DNA of 64,000 nucleotides. Source: an uncultured Mucilaginibacter sp. GTDB lineage: Bacteria > Bacteroidota > Bacteroidia > Sphingobacteriales > Sphingobacteriaceae. The notes below the pieces were generated by a model. The model saw only the letters and a program-made list of their open reading frames with translations. It was not told the DNA's origin and did not search any database. The position numbers and the translations under genes were made by a program. How positions within the stretch are numbered: the stretch's first letter is position 1; each line of letters starts with the position of its first letter. This document shows, piece by piece, positions 6,593 to 15,982 of this stretch. The stretch lies in assembly GCA_903891475.1 (NCBI GenBank), contig CAITEP010000040.1:62001-126000 (forward strand), read 5' to 3'.

Positions 6593-9052
6593 ATGTCTAA
6601 AAAAATAGTTAACCTGATTACCACTTGTTTAGTTATATGGTGCTCAAATACCCAAGCACAAGAAAAAAACACGGCAAATGATATTGATGCTAAAACCTTT
6701 AACCCGGCTACGTTGCTTTGGTACCAACAACCTGCTAAAAAATGGGAAGAAGCCTTGCCAGTAGGCAACGGACGACTTGGCGCCATGGTATTTGGTAAAA
6801 ATAAGGAGGAACGTATACAACTTAACGAGGATACCTACTGGACTGGCGGGCCATACTCCACCGTGGTGAAAGGGGGTTATAAAGTACTTCCTAAAATTCA
6901 AAAACTGGTTTTTCAGGGTAAATATTTGCAGGCGCATAATTTATTTGGGCGTAATTTGATGGGCTACCCGGTAGAGCAACAGAAATACCAGAGCTTAGGC
7001 AATTTGATATTGTACTTTCAGAACCAGGATTCGGTTAGCAACTATAAGCGTTGGCTCGATTTGGAGACGGGCATAACCGGGGTAAGCTATCAGGCAAATG
7101 GCATCACTTATAAAAGGGAGGTTTTAGCTTCGGCACCCGATGGGGTAATTGCCATTAGGATTACGGCGGATAAACTGGCCAGCATTAGTCTGACTGCCAA
7201 CCTTCGCGGCGAGCGCAACCAAACGCATTCCAATTATGCAACCGATTATTTTAGGATGGATCCTGATGGTAAGGATGGATTAAAGCTGACCGGGAAATCG
7301 GCAGATTACATGGGGGTGAAGGGGCAGCTACGATACGATGCTCGCCTAAAGGCCATTGCCGAAGGCGGCACCATAAAAACCGATGATGTAAACCTGATTG
7401 TTGAACATGCCAACGCGGTAACACTTTACTTTGCGGCGGCTACCAACTTTGTGAATTATAAAGATGTATCGGCCAATGAGCATGCGAGGGTGGAAAACTA
7501 CATCCGTAAAATAAAAAATAAAAGTTATACCACTGTACGCGACAACGCGGTGGCCGATTATAAAAAATATTTCGATAGGGTATCGCTTACTTTACCCAAC
7601 TCCTCAAACTCATTTGAGCCTACCGACGTACGCAAGCAAAAAATTCAGGACAGCGAAGATGCTTCCTTGGCTGCCTTGAGCTATAATTTTGGCAGGTATT
7701 TAATGATAGGGTCCTCTCGCCCCGGAACACAGCCTGCCAACTTGCAAGGTATCTGGAACGAAGACATGAACCCCGCTTGGGATGCAAAATATACCACCAA
7801 CATCAACACTCAAATGAATTACTGGCCGGTTGAGTCGGGTAATTTATCGGAATGTGCATTGCCGCTCATAAAGATGGTGAATGAGTTGCAGGATCAGGGC
7901 AGTCAGGTAGCAAAGGAACATTATGGCGCACGCGGATGGGTTTTCCATCAAAATACTGATATATGGCGGGTGGCGGCTCCGATGGATGGCCCCACCTGGG
8001 GTACTTTTACCGTAGGCGGTGCCTGGCTTTGTACCCATTTGTGGGAACATTACCAATATACCATGGATAAAGACTATTTGAAGGAAATATATCCCACCAT
8101 AAAAGGTTCGGTGGTATTTTTTATGGACTTTTTGGTGAAACACCCAAATGGCAAATGGTTGGTGACCAATCCGTCCACCTCGCCCGAAAACTTTCCGGAT
8201 GGTGGCGGCAATAAGCCTTATTTTGATGAAGTAACGGCTGGTTATCGTGAGGGCACTACTATTTGTGCAGGCTCGGCTATTGATATGGAGATTTTGTACG
8301 ATTTGTTTGGCTATTTTGCAGAGGCCAGCAATGTTTTAGGCATTCAGGATCCTTTTATTGCCAAAGTTATTGCGGCCAGGGCAAAACTTGTACCACCCCA
8401 AATTGGGCGCGATGGCTCGTTACAGGAATGGGCGGATGATTGGAAATCGCTGGAAAAAAACCACCGGCATTTTTCGCATATGTATGGTTTGTACCCTGGT
8501 AAAGTTTTGTACGAAAAAAGAACCCCCGAACTGATTGAAGCTTATAAAAAAGTATTGAACGAACGTGGTGATGGGGCGATGGGCTTTTCGAGGGCATGGA
8601 AAATGGCCTTATGGGCTCGTTTAAACGATGGCGACCGCTCCTATAAAATTTATAAAGGCTATTTGAAGGAACAATGTACAGCTTCCATGTTCGCGCTCTG
8701 CGGTAGGTCGTTACAGGTAGATGGCGCCTTTGGTGTGAGTGCCGCTATTACTGAAATGCTGATACAATCGCAAGATAACTTTATCAAGCTATTGCCCGCT
8801 TTACCCGAGGCATGGACAGATGGGGAATACAAAGGAGTTTGTACCCGTGGCGCCTTTGAATTTAACTTTGCTTGGCGTGATAAACGAGTTACCACAATTC
8901 AACTGCTATCAAAAGCGGGTAAAATTTGCAGGTTAGCATATAAACCCGATGTGAACATAACAGCTAACGGAAAACCCATCGAATATAATACTTTACCCGG
9001 TGGCATTGTGGAATTTAATACAGTAAAGGGAACCACCTACACTATACAATAA
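6593..9052 (+). CDS. Glycoside hydrolase family 95 (alpha-L-fucosidase type)
   Basis: The 819-residue protein has a signal peptide (MSKKIVNLITTCLVIWCSNTQA) and then the GH95 signature start LLWYQQPAKKWEEALPVGNG, QLNEDTYWTGG, a middle region RPGTQPANLQGIWNED with TNINTQMNYWPVE, the block NPSTSPEN, and a C-terminal beta domain. The length fits the family (~750-850). GH95 enzymes are inverting exo-glycosidases that release alpha-L-fucose, some alpha-L-galactose, from plant or host glycans; this one would act in the periplasm. No SusC/SusD pair or sulfatase is nearby, so it is an isolated enzyme and not part of a visible polysaccharide-utilisation locus. Exact sugar specificity cannot be read by eye. 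Confidence 0.9.
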   Translation: MSKKIVNLITTCLVIWCSNTQAQEKNTANDIDAKTFNPATLLWYQQPAKKWEEALPVGNGRLGAMVFGKNKEERIQLNEDTYWTGGPYSTVVKGGYKVLPKIQKLVFQGKYLQAHNLFGRNLMGYPVEQQKYQSLGNLILYFQNQDSVSNYKRWLDLETGITGVSYQANGITYKREVLASAPDGVIAIRITADKLASISLTANLRGERNQTHSNYATDYFRMDPDGKDGLKLTGKSADYMGVKGQLRYDARLKAIAEGGTIKTDDVNLIVEHANAVTLYFAAATNFVNYKDVSANEHARVENYIRKIKNKSYTTVRDNAVADYKKYFDRVSLTLPNSSNSFEPTDVRKQKIQDSEDASLAALSYNFGRYLMIGSSRPGTQPANLQGIWNEDMNPAWDAKYTTNINTQMNYWPVESGNLSECALPLIKMVNELQDQGSQVAKEHYGARGWVFHQNTDIWRVAAPMDGPTWGTFTVGGAWLCTHLWEHYQYTMDKDYLKEIYPTIKGSVVFFMDFLVKHPNGKWLVTNPSTSPENFPDGGGNKPYFDEVTAGYREGTTICAGSAIDMEILYDLFGYFAEASNVLGIQDPFIAKVIAARAKLVPPQIGRDGSLQEWADDWKSLEKNHRHFSHMYGLYPGKVLYEKRTPELIEAYKKVLNERGDGAMGFSRAWKMALWARLNDGDRSYKIYKGYLKEQCTASMFALCGRSLQVDGAFGVSAAITEMLIQSQDNFIKLLPALPEAWTDGEYKGVCTRGAFEFNFAWRDKRVTTIQLLSKAGKICRLAYKPDVNITANGKPIEYNTLPGGIVEFNTVKGTTYTIQ

Positions 9053-9097
9053 CTGATATTCAATTTTAGTATATTCAACATATAAAAATCATAGGCT

Positions 9098-10675
9098 ATG
9101 AGTAATTATCCAAGTATTTTTAATGATGTAATTGGTCCCGTAATGCGTGGGCCATCCAGCTCGCATTGTGCGGCCTCCTTGCGAATTGCACGCTTATGTC
9201 GCGACTTAATGGACCATAAAATAAAAGATATTTTAATTGAATTTGCGCCGGATGGCTCGCTGGCTACCACGCATAAAAGTCAGGGCTCGGATATGGGTTT
9301 GTTTGGCGGTTTTTTGGGATGGGATGCCTCGGATGAGCGATTGCCACAATCAGAATCTTATTTGGCCAATGCAGGCATTCAGGTAGAAATCAGGATCTGC
9401 GACATCAAGGCCAATCATCCAAATACGTATAAGCTCAATTTAAGTAATGAGTTCGAAACCCGGCACCTAACGGCCATTTCAACAGGAGGTGGCATGATAG
9501 AGGTAATTAGCATTGATGGGGCGGCGGTATCCATGTGGGGCGATTATTTTGAGACCCTGATTTATTGCCAAGAGCCCGAAAGTTTACTAAAATACATAAA
9601 AGCCAATATTCAATATGACGATTTGGTGGTGCATAAAGGGCTACAAACCTTTATCGAAATTAAATCGCAAAGCTTCCCAAACAAAGTATTTTGCGATGAG
9701 CTCTCCTCTATTGATGGGGTGTATGCAGTCAAATTTCTAAATCCCGTACTACCCGTAATGGCAAGGAAAAACCTGACTGTACCTTTTATTACCTGCAATC
9801 AAATGCTGGTCTATAACGAAAGCAAAAACAAAAGGCTTTGGGAACTGGCGGTTGATTATGAAAGCGAAAGAGGCAATATCACGGCAGAGGAGGTTTTTGA
9901 AAAAATGCGCGCCATTGTGCGTATTATGGGCAATGCCATTGAATTAGGTTTAAAGGGCACCCATTATGAGGATAGGATTTTAGGAAGCCAATCATTACAG
10001 TTTAGGGAAAAGATGGCGGCGAATAAACTGGTGGATGGCGATGTCAATAACCGGGTGATTTTATACGTATCAGCCATGATGGAGGTAAAAAGCTCGATGG
10101 GGGTAATCGTGGCGGCACCTACAGCCGGTTCCTGCGGGGCGCTCCCGGGGGCATTGTTTGGTGTGGCACATACCCTGCAATTAGCCGAAGATGAAATAGT
10201 AAAAGCCATGTTGGCAGCAGGGTTAATAGGCGTTTTTGTTGCCGCGCATGCTACTTTCTCGGCAGAGGTGGGAGGTTGTATGGCCGAGACTGGTGCCGGT
10301 GGCGGAATGGCTGCAGCAGGAATTGCCGGCATGAAGGGTGGCACTTTGAAGCAGGAAATTGCCGCGGCTTCATTGGCCTTGCAAAACTCATTGGGTATTA
10401 TTTGCGACCCTATAGGCAACCGGGTGGAGGCCCCTTGTTTAGGCAGAAACGTGATGGCGGCTACCAATGCCATCTCATGCGCTAATATGGCCCTGTCTGA
10501 CTATGAACAACTCATCCCGCTGGATGAGGTGATTGATACCATGAAAGCCGTGGGCGACCAAATACACCATACGCTGCGCTGCACCAACCTGGGCGGACTA
10601 TCAATCACCAATGCCGCTAAAAAAATAGAGGCTATGTTGGAAGAAAATACCGGAAAGCATTTTAAGGCATGTTGA
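9098..10675 (+). CDS. sdaA: L-serine dehydratase, iron-sulfur type, single chain
   Basis: The 525-residue protein has the beta-chain-like N-terminal domain first (FNDVIGPVMRGPSSSHCAAS, the phosphate-loop-like SSSH motif) and the alpha-chain catalytic domain after residue ~280. That domain carries PTAGSCGALPG, AEVGGCMAETGAGGG and CDPIGNRVEAPCLGRN, whose Cys bind the [4Fe-4S] cluster. It deaminates L-serine to pyruvate and ammonia in the cytoplasm. The single-chain beta-alpha order is that of the fused type. It lies 45 bp after GH95 on the same strand, so cotranscription is possible though no functional link is clear. Confidence 0.9.
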   Translation: MSNYPSIFNDVIGPVMRGPSSSHCAASLRIARLCRDLMDHKIKDILIEFAPDGSLATTHKSQGSDMGLFGGFLGWDASDERLPQSESYLANAGIQVEIRICDIKANHPNTYKLNLSNEFETRHLTAISTGGGMIEVISIDGAAVSMWGDYFETLIYCQEPESLLKYIKANIQYDDLVVHKGLQTFIEIKSQSFPNKVFCDELSSIDGVYAVKFLNPVLPVMARKNLTVPFITCNQMLVYNESKNKRLWELAVDYESERGNITAEEVFEKMRAIVRIMGNAIELGLKGTHYEDRILGSQSLQFREKMAANKLVDGDVNNRVILYVSAMMEVKSSMGVIVAAPTAGSCGALPGALFGVAHTLQLAEDEIVKAMLAAGLIGVFVAAHATFSAEVGGCMAETGAGGGMAAAGIAGMKGGTLKQEIAAASLALQNSLGIICDPIGNRVEAPCLGRNVMAATNAISCANMALSDYEQLIPLDEVIDTMKAVGDQIHHTLRCTNLGGLSITNAAKKIEAMLEENTGKHFKAC

Positions 10676-10828
10676 GATTTTGGCTGCAGGTTGAATGTTA
10701 TGGGGTTTTGAATTTAATTTGGTTGATTACTTTTGGACGCACCTTAAATATTAAATTAGCATGAATTAATTGTTTGATATGAACTGTTATTTACAACAAA
10801 TAGCGAAATATTATTAAAATTTTATGTA

Positions 10829-11335
10829 ATGAAAAAAATATTGTTTCAAGAATCACAAAAAAACATTCAAGTACTCGCCATTGTACCTGCTGTTTTGGTA
10901 ACAATGCTATTTGGTATTTTAAGCTTTATGCAAATTATTCTGCATAAACAAATGGGCAATAACCCGGCACCAAATTGGTTATTGCTTTTGTTTTTTCTAG
11001 GAAGTCCCTTTATGCTTTATTTATTTAGTTCTCAAACATTAAAAACCCTTATTACTGAGGATGAAATTATTGTTAGTTTTGGATTTTTTACGAGTAAAAA
11101 AGTTGTTAATATCAATGAAATATCCAATTTGTCGGTTAGGAAATATGACGCGTTAAAAGAGTTTTTAGGTTGGGGAGTGCGAACCAATGGTGAAAACGAT
11201 TGTTACACAGTTAAAGGAAATGACGGACTTGAAATTTCATTATCAAACGGTAAGCGCATTTTAATAGGCACAAAAAAGCCTATTGAGATCCAAAATATTA
11301 TTAATGACAATTTTTTAACAAAGTTTAAAAAATGA
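10829..11335 (+). CDS. Bacterial PH-domain membrane protein
   Basis: This 168-residue protein has two hydrophobic segments (residues ~17-40 and ~52-66) followed by a cytoplasmic domain with alternating beta strands (TLITEDEIIVSFGFF, KVVNINEISNLSV, LEISLSNGKRILIGT). The layout matches the short bPH-like membrane proteins common in Bacteroidota. Function is unknown; such domains may bind membranes or partners. No operon partner is seen. Confidence 0.65.
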   Translation: MKKILFQESQKNIQVLAIVPAVLVTMLFGILSFMQIILHKQMGNNPAPNWLLLLFFLGSPFMLYLFSSQTLKTLITEDEIIVSFGFFTSKKVVNINEISNLSVRKYDALKEFLGWGVRTNGENDCYTVKGNDGLEISLSNGKRILIGTKKPIEIQNIINDNFLTKFKK

Positions 11336-11393
11336 ATACTTTCATATGCTGAACTTTACAAATTAAGATTTAAACGTGCCGGGTTATTAATAC

Positions 11394-11663
11394 ATGGACG
11401 AAAAAGATATAGACAGAGTAATTGAAATGGCTTGGGAAGACAGGACGCCCTTTGAAGCCATCAAAGCGCAATTCGGCTTAGCCGAGGCCAATGTAATTGC
11501 CTTAATGCGAAAGGAGCTAAAGCGAAGCAGTTTTAATTTATGGCGCAAAAGGGTTAACAGTGGTGTAAGTCAAAAGCACCTGCACAAGCGCAACTCGGAT
11601 ATTGACAGGTTTAAATGTAGTTTGCAAAAAACCATCAGCATGAACAAAATTAGCAAACGGTAA
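11394..11663 (+). CDS. TIGR03643/DUF2805 family protein
   Basis: The 89-residue protein begins with the family signature DEKDIDRVIEMAWEDRTPFEAI and continues FGLAEANVIALMRKELKRSSFNLWRKRV. This small family is widespread in Bacteroidota and proteobacteria. Its helix-turn-helix-like look and basic C-terminus (KRNSDIDRF, NKISKR) suggest nucleic-acid binding, but no function is established as far as I know. Confidence 0.8.
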   Translation: MDEKDIDRVIEMAWEDRTPFEAIKAQFGLAEANVIALMRKELKRSSFNLWRKRVNSGVSQKHLHKRNSDIDRFKCSLQKTISMNKISKR

Positions 11664-12433
11664 GGGGGCTATGATTTTAGTTTGAATACTTAGGGCTCAT
11701 AGCGAATTATTGATATTATCAAATAAAAGATTTGTTATAACACAATGACCAGAGCGTTTATGCTAGTGCGAAGTGTAGCAAACTATAATTATTTTAAAGT
11801 CCCTAAATTAAAATGAGTTTGTGAAAAAACGCTCCACATAGTTCACCGCATTATTGCTAATTCAAGCAGCAATATTTTTTGTTAATGGTGGTGGTTTTGT
11901 AAGGCAATGGTTTTGTTCATAGAGACTCAGTCTACATTCATATTAGTTCGAAGTCGATAGAGTTTGTGGAGCGCGGGTGTGGTAATAACTACCCTAAGCG
12001 GCACTTTAAATGAACTAAAACCGCAGCATAGCAGATAATAGACAAATCGGTTATCCAAATAACAAATTTGAAGGAAGTGGTATTATCAAAGAAGGAAAAT
12101 AGTTTTTCCCCAGTTTTATCGAACGACTTTTCTCCCATACTGCTATTTTCGTCATTGGCAGTTTTTGTTTTCGGTTGGATTATCAGTCTGCACTTTATGG
12201 TAAGCCGCGCAATAGTATATTAACAGATCGCATGATTTTACGGCGAACACCTCAATAAGCAGCATGCCTAAAAACCTTTTGATAGATGAACGTATTAAAT
12301 AATTTATCAGTTCCGCTTCCGCAAATATAATTAACCATGCCCCGAATTTATTATGTTGAAGGCTCTAAAAAGAAAATAAGGCAAGAATATGACGGATGAA
12401 GGGTCGTTGAGGTTTTTGAAAGTAAGGATTTTT

Positions 12434-12842
12434 CAAAACCCACAAGGTAGAGCCTTGCGGTAGCAAAGGGAAGTCTGAAAGTGCTGAGCTCAGACCACAG
12501 CCAGGCTCTACCTTTTTTACAATCTTTCGTTATCCCCGCACTTCAGTTGTTGGTCATAAGACACAACAACGGCCAACGCTCTGAACAACAACATGGGCGC
12601 TAAAGATTTTTCGCTGTTCGAAGCGGAGCATAACGCTGGCCTTGCACATCTTTTTGACAGCGAAAATTGTATTGATAATCAATAACTTAAATTCGCGCTG
12701 TGGGAAGTCTCCAGACTTCGAACAGCGGAGGGTCTCCCTTATGGCTACTGACAAATCAGCACCTAAACATATTTCAGGACAATACAGAATCAAAACCCAA
12801 AAGGCATAGCATTGCTGTTGCAGGTCTGTCTTGTGGGTTTTG
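12434..12842. mobile_element. ~410-bp element bounded by 13-bp inverted repeats, no ORF
   Basis: CAAAACCCACAAG at 12434-12446 reappears inverted at 12830-12842. Inside are a long imperfect stem GGTAGAGCCT...AGGCTCTACC (~12446-12515), repeat A copy 2 (12505-12601), and a second exact inverted pair CGCTGTTCGAAG/CTTCGAACAGCG (12612-12623 and 12716-12727). There is no transposase. It could be a non-autonomous element or nested insertions; a structured RNA is less likely. Confidence 0.45.
12505..12601 (+). repeat. Dispersed hairpin repeat A, copy 2
   Basis: This matches 28376-28475 and 28638-28737 on the opposite strand almost along its length (ACAATCTTTCGTTATCCCC, CAGTTGTTGGTCATAAGACA, ACAACGGCCAACGCTCTGAA, GGGCGCT) and 262-347 more loosely. 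The central GTTGTTG/CAACAAC arms form a hairpin. Confidence 0.75.
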
Positions 12843-12908
12843 GTTAAATTAGAAATAATTAATCAAGTTGTAAAAAACTACAAAAGTGACTTTTCGGGAT
12901 TAAGGGCG

Positions 12909-14450
12909 CTATTGCATACGTTTTTTCGAGTAAACACCAGTGAGTTTTTTGATATCGGCGAGTTCCGCGGCACTAAATACGTCTTTGGCAATATATATCT
13001 TCTTGTGGGTAGCTGGGCTCTCGAAATAGAGTTTGAAGCGTTTGGTCACCAGTTTAGCAGCTACCGGGTCAGATACCTGATCGATCAACCATTTCAGAAA
13101 GTATTCCGGTCTGTCGTCGGTAAAAATATCCAGTTCTTCGTCTGTCGGGGCACTAATCTGCAATGTATATTCATCGCCCTCCGCGTCCTTGGCGGCGAAT
13201 TTGAAGGCATTTTTACAATAAACGTTTTTATCAATTTGCAATTTATCACCCTCAGTTGTAGCTATTTTGTAATAAGTAACCTCATCGTCATACTCTAAGG
13301 CGTTGGTACCATCCGCAATTGCTCTGTTACCTACTGCCCGTATGGCACCTTCATAAGAAGTTGATAATTTAATATCCTTACATTTATCGCAAGGAACAAA
13401 GCTTACGTTCCTTTTACTAAAAATGAGCTTATCTGCTAAACCGGCTTGATTATTATCGTCAAACAGATTATCAATGGTATAAACGTCTGGGCTGAATACA
13501 TTGCTCGGATCGGTTACCTTTAAAATAGCAGTCACGTAAATATTATCCGAAATATCTCCCAATGGCCTTCCGCGCTGGGCAACAGACAATGCCTTATCCG
13601 AAAAATTAAAACCTGTTTTTAGTCTTTGCAATTTGACTGCGATTGCTTCTTTAATGGTCTGCTGATTTTGGTAATCGGCTTCTGCGGTCGCGCTTAAATT
13701 CGTGTTGATGTTAGCCGTCGTGCCCTTCAAATTCTGATTTGAACTTGTGAAGGTACCGGTTTTGGTTAGTGAACCAATCACATTGCCGTTGGCATCATAA
13801 ACAGACTTAGACTGTCCACTCTGATCACTGTCCGAATTGGTAGTGGTACCCGTATTACTACTTCCTAGTGTACTTCCCAGGCCACCATTTGCCGACAATT
13901 TTGCATTGAGCGAGACTGTCTGATCCCTTGAGAGCGTCCCCAGATCGATATCATCATATTCATTTTGTAAGCGGTCGATCGAATAAAATTTGATTGGTTC
14001 ATCTTCGCCTATCTTCAAGGTAGTGGTCAGAAATTCCAAGCGGGTATTGGGGTGCATGAAATGTTGGTCGTTATAATATTTTTTTAAATTGGAAAATGCA
14101 AATTTTACATGATATGTGGTAAAATCAGTTGCCTTTTCATTTGTTTGATTTTTTTCCACTGTTGATAATGGTTTGGAAAGCAAACTGATTAGTTTATCTG
14201 GGTCATTGGTCTTCGTGGCCATCACCTTCAGGAAAATATGTGGCAAAGAATCTCGCAAATCGAAAAAAGTTTTGGGCTTCTCCGGTGCCACTGCGGCGGC
14301 TTTATCAGCAGGCAGCACGCTAACAGCTACGCTTAATATTTCTTTCGGAGCTGTATCATATTTATAAGGTCCTTTTTCTAAATTACTGATTAGAGGTTTT
14401 GCGCAGGAACTTAAGAGTACTATGGCAAAGATAGGATGATAAATTTTCAT
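12909..14450 (-). CDS. Lipoprotein of unknown function
   Basis: This 513-residue protein has a lipobox (IVLLSSCAKP, Cys ~16), so it should be membrane-anchored. After a Pro/Ala-rich linker come a structured region (residues ~60-190), a low-complexity Gly/Ser/Thr/Asn segment (~195-235, GGLGSTLGSSNTGTTTNSDS) and a second domain with a CDKCKD pair (~350) and a single CKNAF Cys. It ends with a basic KKRMQ. I do not recognise the family. It follows the 14460-14921 gene by only 9 bp, so the two likely form a transcription unit. The GC content and Gly/Ser linker differ from the flanking AT-rich genes. Confidence 0.6.
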   Translation of the reverse strand: MKIYHPIFAIVLLSSCAKPLISNLEKGPYKYDTAPKEILSVAVSVLPADKAAAVAPEKPKTFFDLRDSLPHIFLKVMATKTNDPDKLISLLSKPLSTVEKNQTNEKATDFTTYHVKFAFSNLKKYYNDQHFMHPNTRLEFLTTTLKIGEDEPIKFYSIDRLQNEYDDIDLGTLSRDQTVSLNAKLSANGGLGSTLGSSNTGTTTNSDSDQSGQSKSVYDANGNVIGSLTKTGTFTSSNQNLKGTTANINTNLSATAEADYQNQQTIKEAIAVKLQRLKTGFNFSDKALSVAQRGRPLGDISDNIYVTAILKVTDPSNVFSPDVYTIDNLFDDNNQAGLADKLIFSKRNVSFVPCDKCKDIKLSTSYEGAIRAVGNRAIADGTNALEYDDEVTYYKIATTEGDKLQIDKNVYCKNAFKFAAKDAEGDEYTLQISAPTDEELDIFTDDRPEYFLKWLIDQVSDPVAAKLVTKRFKLYFESPATHKKIYIAKDVFSAAELADIKKLTGVYSKKRMQ

Positions 14451-14459
14451 ACAAAGTGA

Positions 14460-14921
14460 TTATAAAAGTTCAAATTCTGAATAGCTCATGATCTCCCCAC
14501 TTCCAGAGCAGGTCGCATTATAGGTTCGGTTAAACCTAGCCTGAAAATCAACGCCCAGTTCCCGTCCGTTACAATAAATAATGCCATCATTGACGGCATA
14601 ATAATAATCATCGCCAGTAAGTGCAACATTTTCATTTGGCCGCAGTGGCGGTTTCCTAGTCAATATAAAATCACCTTGTCCTGGGAAGGGCAAAGCAGCC
14701 GAAATCACAGCATTGAACGCATTGCTTAGTTTTTTCTTCGCATATTGGGAATTGTAACCCGACGAACTTACAAAGCTCACTAAAGGCTGGCCATTTACAT
14801 GAGAAACGCATGCACTTAATGTCTTTTGTTCGTCCTTAGATTGGTGGTTTAAGTCCACCGAGGCACTCGCATCGCCAATTAGCTGCAACTGTCTAATCGC
14901 CTCAGTTATCTGTTGTTTCAT
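14460..14921 (-). CDS. Hypothetical protein, partner of the downstream lipoprotein gene
   Basis: This 153-residue protein has no signal peptide or membrane segment. It begins with a predicted helix (MKQQITEAIRQLQLIG) and has two Cys near the middle and C-terminus (IIYCNGREL, NATCSGSGE). I recognise no family. Its stop lies 9 bp before the start of the lipoprotein gene at 14450 on the same strand, which supports co-expression. Confidence 0.5.
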   Translation of the reverse strand: MKQQITEAIRQLQLIGDASASVDLNHQSKDEQKTLSACVSHVNGQPLVSFVSSSGYNSQYAKKKLSNAFNAVISAALPFPGQGDFILTRKPPLRPNENVALTGDDYYYAVNDGIIYCNGRELGVDFQARFNRTYNATCSGSGEIMSYSEFELL

Positions 14922-15466
14922 AATATTAATGTGATTGTTAAGTTTTTTATAGATAACAACTTGTTTTTGATTTAAAAATATTATTTGATAATTTTAAAAT
15001 CAAAATTAATTATTTTAATAAGTTTGATGGAGGGTGTTTTTCCGGTTTTTACATAGGTAATTTACCCACGCCCTTTCACCCATTCCCTCGGCCTGAAAGC
15101 TTCCTATTTTCAGCGTCCACGCTGAACAGAATAATTCAAAGCATCGCCAGCGCAGACGCTGACAATTCATTAATTTCGAGCGAAACACGCTCGAAATGGC
15201 GTATGCTTTAAAATTATTTATGCCGCCACTCGCTATCGGCAGATTCCCCGCTCTTAGAAGTTTGAAACTTTGAACCCCTATGCTAGGAGACTGCACCTCC
15301 ACAAACCCCTCAAACAAAATACCCACAACCTTCATCCCGATAGCTATCGGGACACAACCTCCAACCAAATCAACCTAATCCAACCCAATCAACTTATTCA
15401 ACCCAATCAACCAACAACAAAACAATTTCCCCTCCAACTTGTTATGACTTCATAAAACAAAATATT
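14922..15466. other. Intergenic region with repeat B and a perfect palindrome
   Basis: This 545-bp stretch has no gene. It contains repeat B copy 1, the 18-bp perfect palindrome TCCCGATAGCTATCGGGA (15335-15352), and then a G-poor, CCAA-rich tract (15355-15430) leading up to the small gene at 15467. The tract has imperfect CAACCCAATCAA repeats. Confidence 0.55.
15070..15201 (+). repeat. Dispersed hairpin repeat B, copy 1
   Basis: It holds three hairpins in a row: TTTCAGCGT-CC-ACGCTGAA type, CAGCG..CGCTG type, and a perfect 10-bp stem ATTTCGAGCG/CGCTCGAAAT with a 5-nt AAACA loop at 15173-15197. The same series is found at 27546-27671, 28493-28618 and 28751-28879. The element ends just after CGCTCGAAATGGCG in each copy. 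Confidence 0.8.
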
Positions 15467-15814
15467 ATGAAAAAATTAACAGTATTTATAAGCTTTACGG
15501 TAATGTTGTTTATGCTAAGCCTGAATGGCAGGGCGGCAACCGCGGTAGTGAACACGGATAATACCGACAAGGTAGCATCCACCACCACATCGCTAACGCC
15601 CGAACAAAAACAGGAGCGTGTAGCTGCAATTACCATCCGTGTAAACGAAATTAGGGCCATGGATAAAAGCAACCTTACCCGTGCCGACAAAAGAGCCCTG
15701 CGTGCCGAGTTGCGCAGCTTAAAAGCCGAATCAAATAGTAATGGTGGTGGGGTTTACCTATCATTAGGTGCTATTATCATTATTATTTTACTACTGATTT
15801 TAATTCTGCATTAA
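15467..15814 (+). CDS. Small exported protein with C-terminal membrane anchor
   Basis: The 115-residue protein has a signal peptide (MKKLTVFISFTVMLFMLSLNGRAAT), a Gln/Arg-rich helical middle (LTPEQKQERVAAITIRVNEIRAM, then RADKRALRAELRSLKAE), a short Gly linker and a hydrophobic tail (LSLGAIIIIILLLILILH). Similar small proteins with this helical pattern are common and uncharacterised in Bacteroidota. A coiled-coil envelope protein is likely. A weak terminator follows. Confidence 0.65.
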   Translation: MKKLTVFISFTVMLFMLSLNGRAATAVVNTDNTDKVASTTTSLTPEQKQERVAAITIRVNEIRAMDKSNLTRADKRALRAELRSLKAESNSNGGGVYLSLGAIIIIILLLILILH

Positions 15815-15847
15815 AATAATCTAGGTTTATATTGTTGTTGTTTAAAA

Positions 15848-15880
15848 AAGTTCGGGTTTTAAATAGCCCAGACTTTTTTT
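15848..15880 (+). terminator. Probable intrinsic terminator
   Basis: An imperfect stem AAGTTCGGG/CCCAGACTT (one G-U pair and one mismatch) is followed by eight T residues, 34 bp after the stop of the small exported protein. Confidence 0.55.
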
Positions 15881-15982
15881 TCAAATTTTTTGGTGTAAAT
15901 AAAACCTAGTCAGGTAATTATATAGGTAATGCCTATGTAAATGATGTAATTTAAAATGACAATCGCATTACGCGGAATATTT

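Larger units (their letters stand above)
11664..12908. other. Gene-free 1.2-kb stretch with nested inverted repeats
   Basis: No credible gene is seen on either strand. The left part has a 9-bp inverted repeat CGCTCCACA/TGTGGAGCG (11830-11838, 11965-11973). The right part (12434-12842) is bounded by a 13-bp inverted repeat and contains repeat A. A 20-codon frame at ~12337 has no recognisable product. The area looks like accumulated debris of small mobile elements between unrelated genes. Confidence 0.6.

Noticed and set aside
9964..10473. Minus-strand 169-codon frame
   Set aside because: It is antisense to conserved catalytic motifs of L-serine dehydratase and is rich in Ala/Pro as expected from a shadow of a Gly/Ala-rich frame.
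11740..11800. A further copy of the 34-bp ends of the element at 15-232
   Set aside because: AGCGTTTATGCTAGTGCGA is only loosely similar to the end sequence (about 12 of 18 positions) and has no inverted partner nearby.
12337..12399. Short frame MPRIYYVEGSKKKIRQEYDG
   Set aside because: It has only 20 codons, no neighbouring homologue and no translation signal. It could be a relic but cannot be assigned.
12831..13298. Plus-strand 155-codon frame
   Set aside because: It lies on the opposite strand of the lipoprotein gene 12909-14450, has no recognisable motif, and overlaps the inverted repeat end. The minus frame has a lipobox and domain-like composition.
15467..15814. Small exported protein as an exosortase (PEP-CTERM-like) substrate
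   Set aside because: It has a C-terminal hydrophobic helix but no conserved tripeptide before it and no basic cluster after it, so it does not fit a sorting tail.
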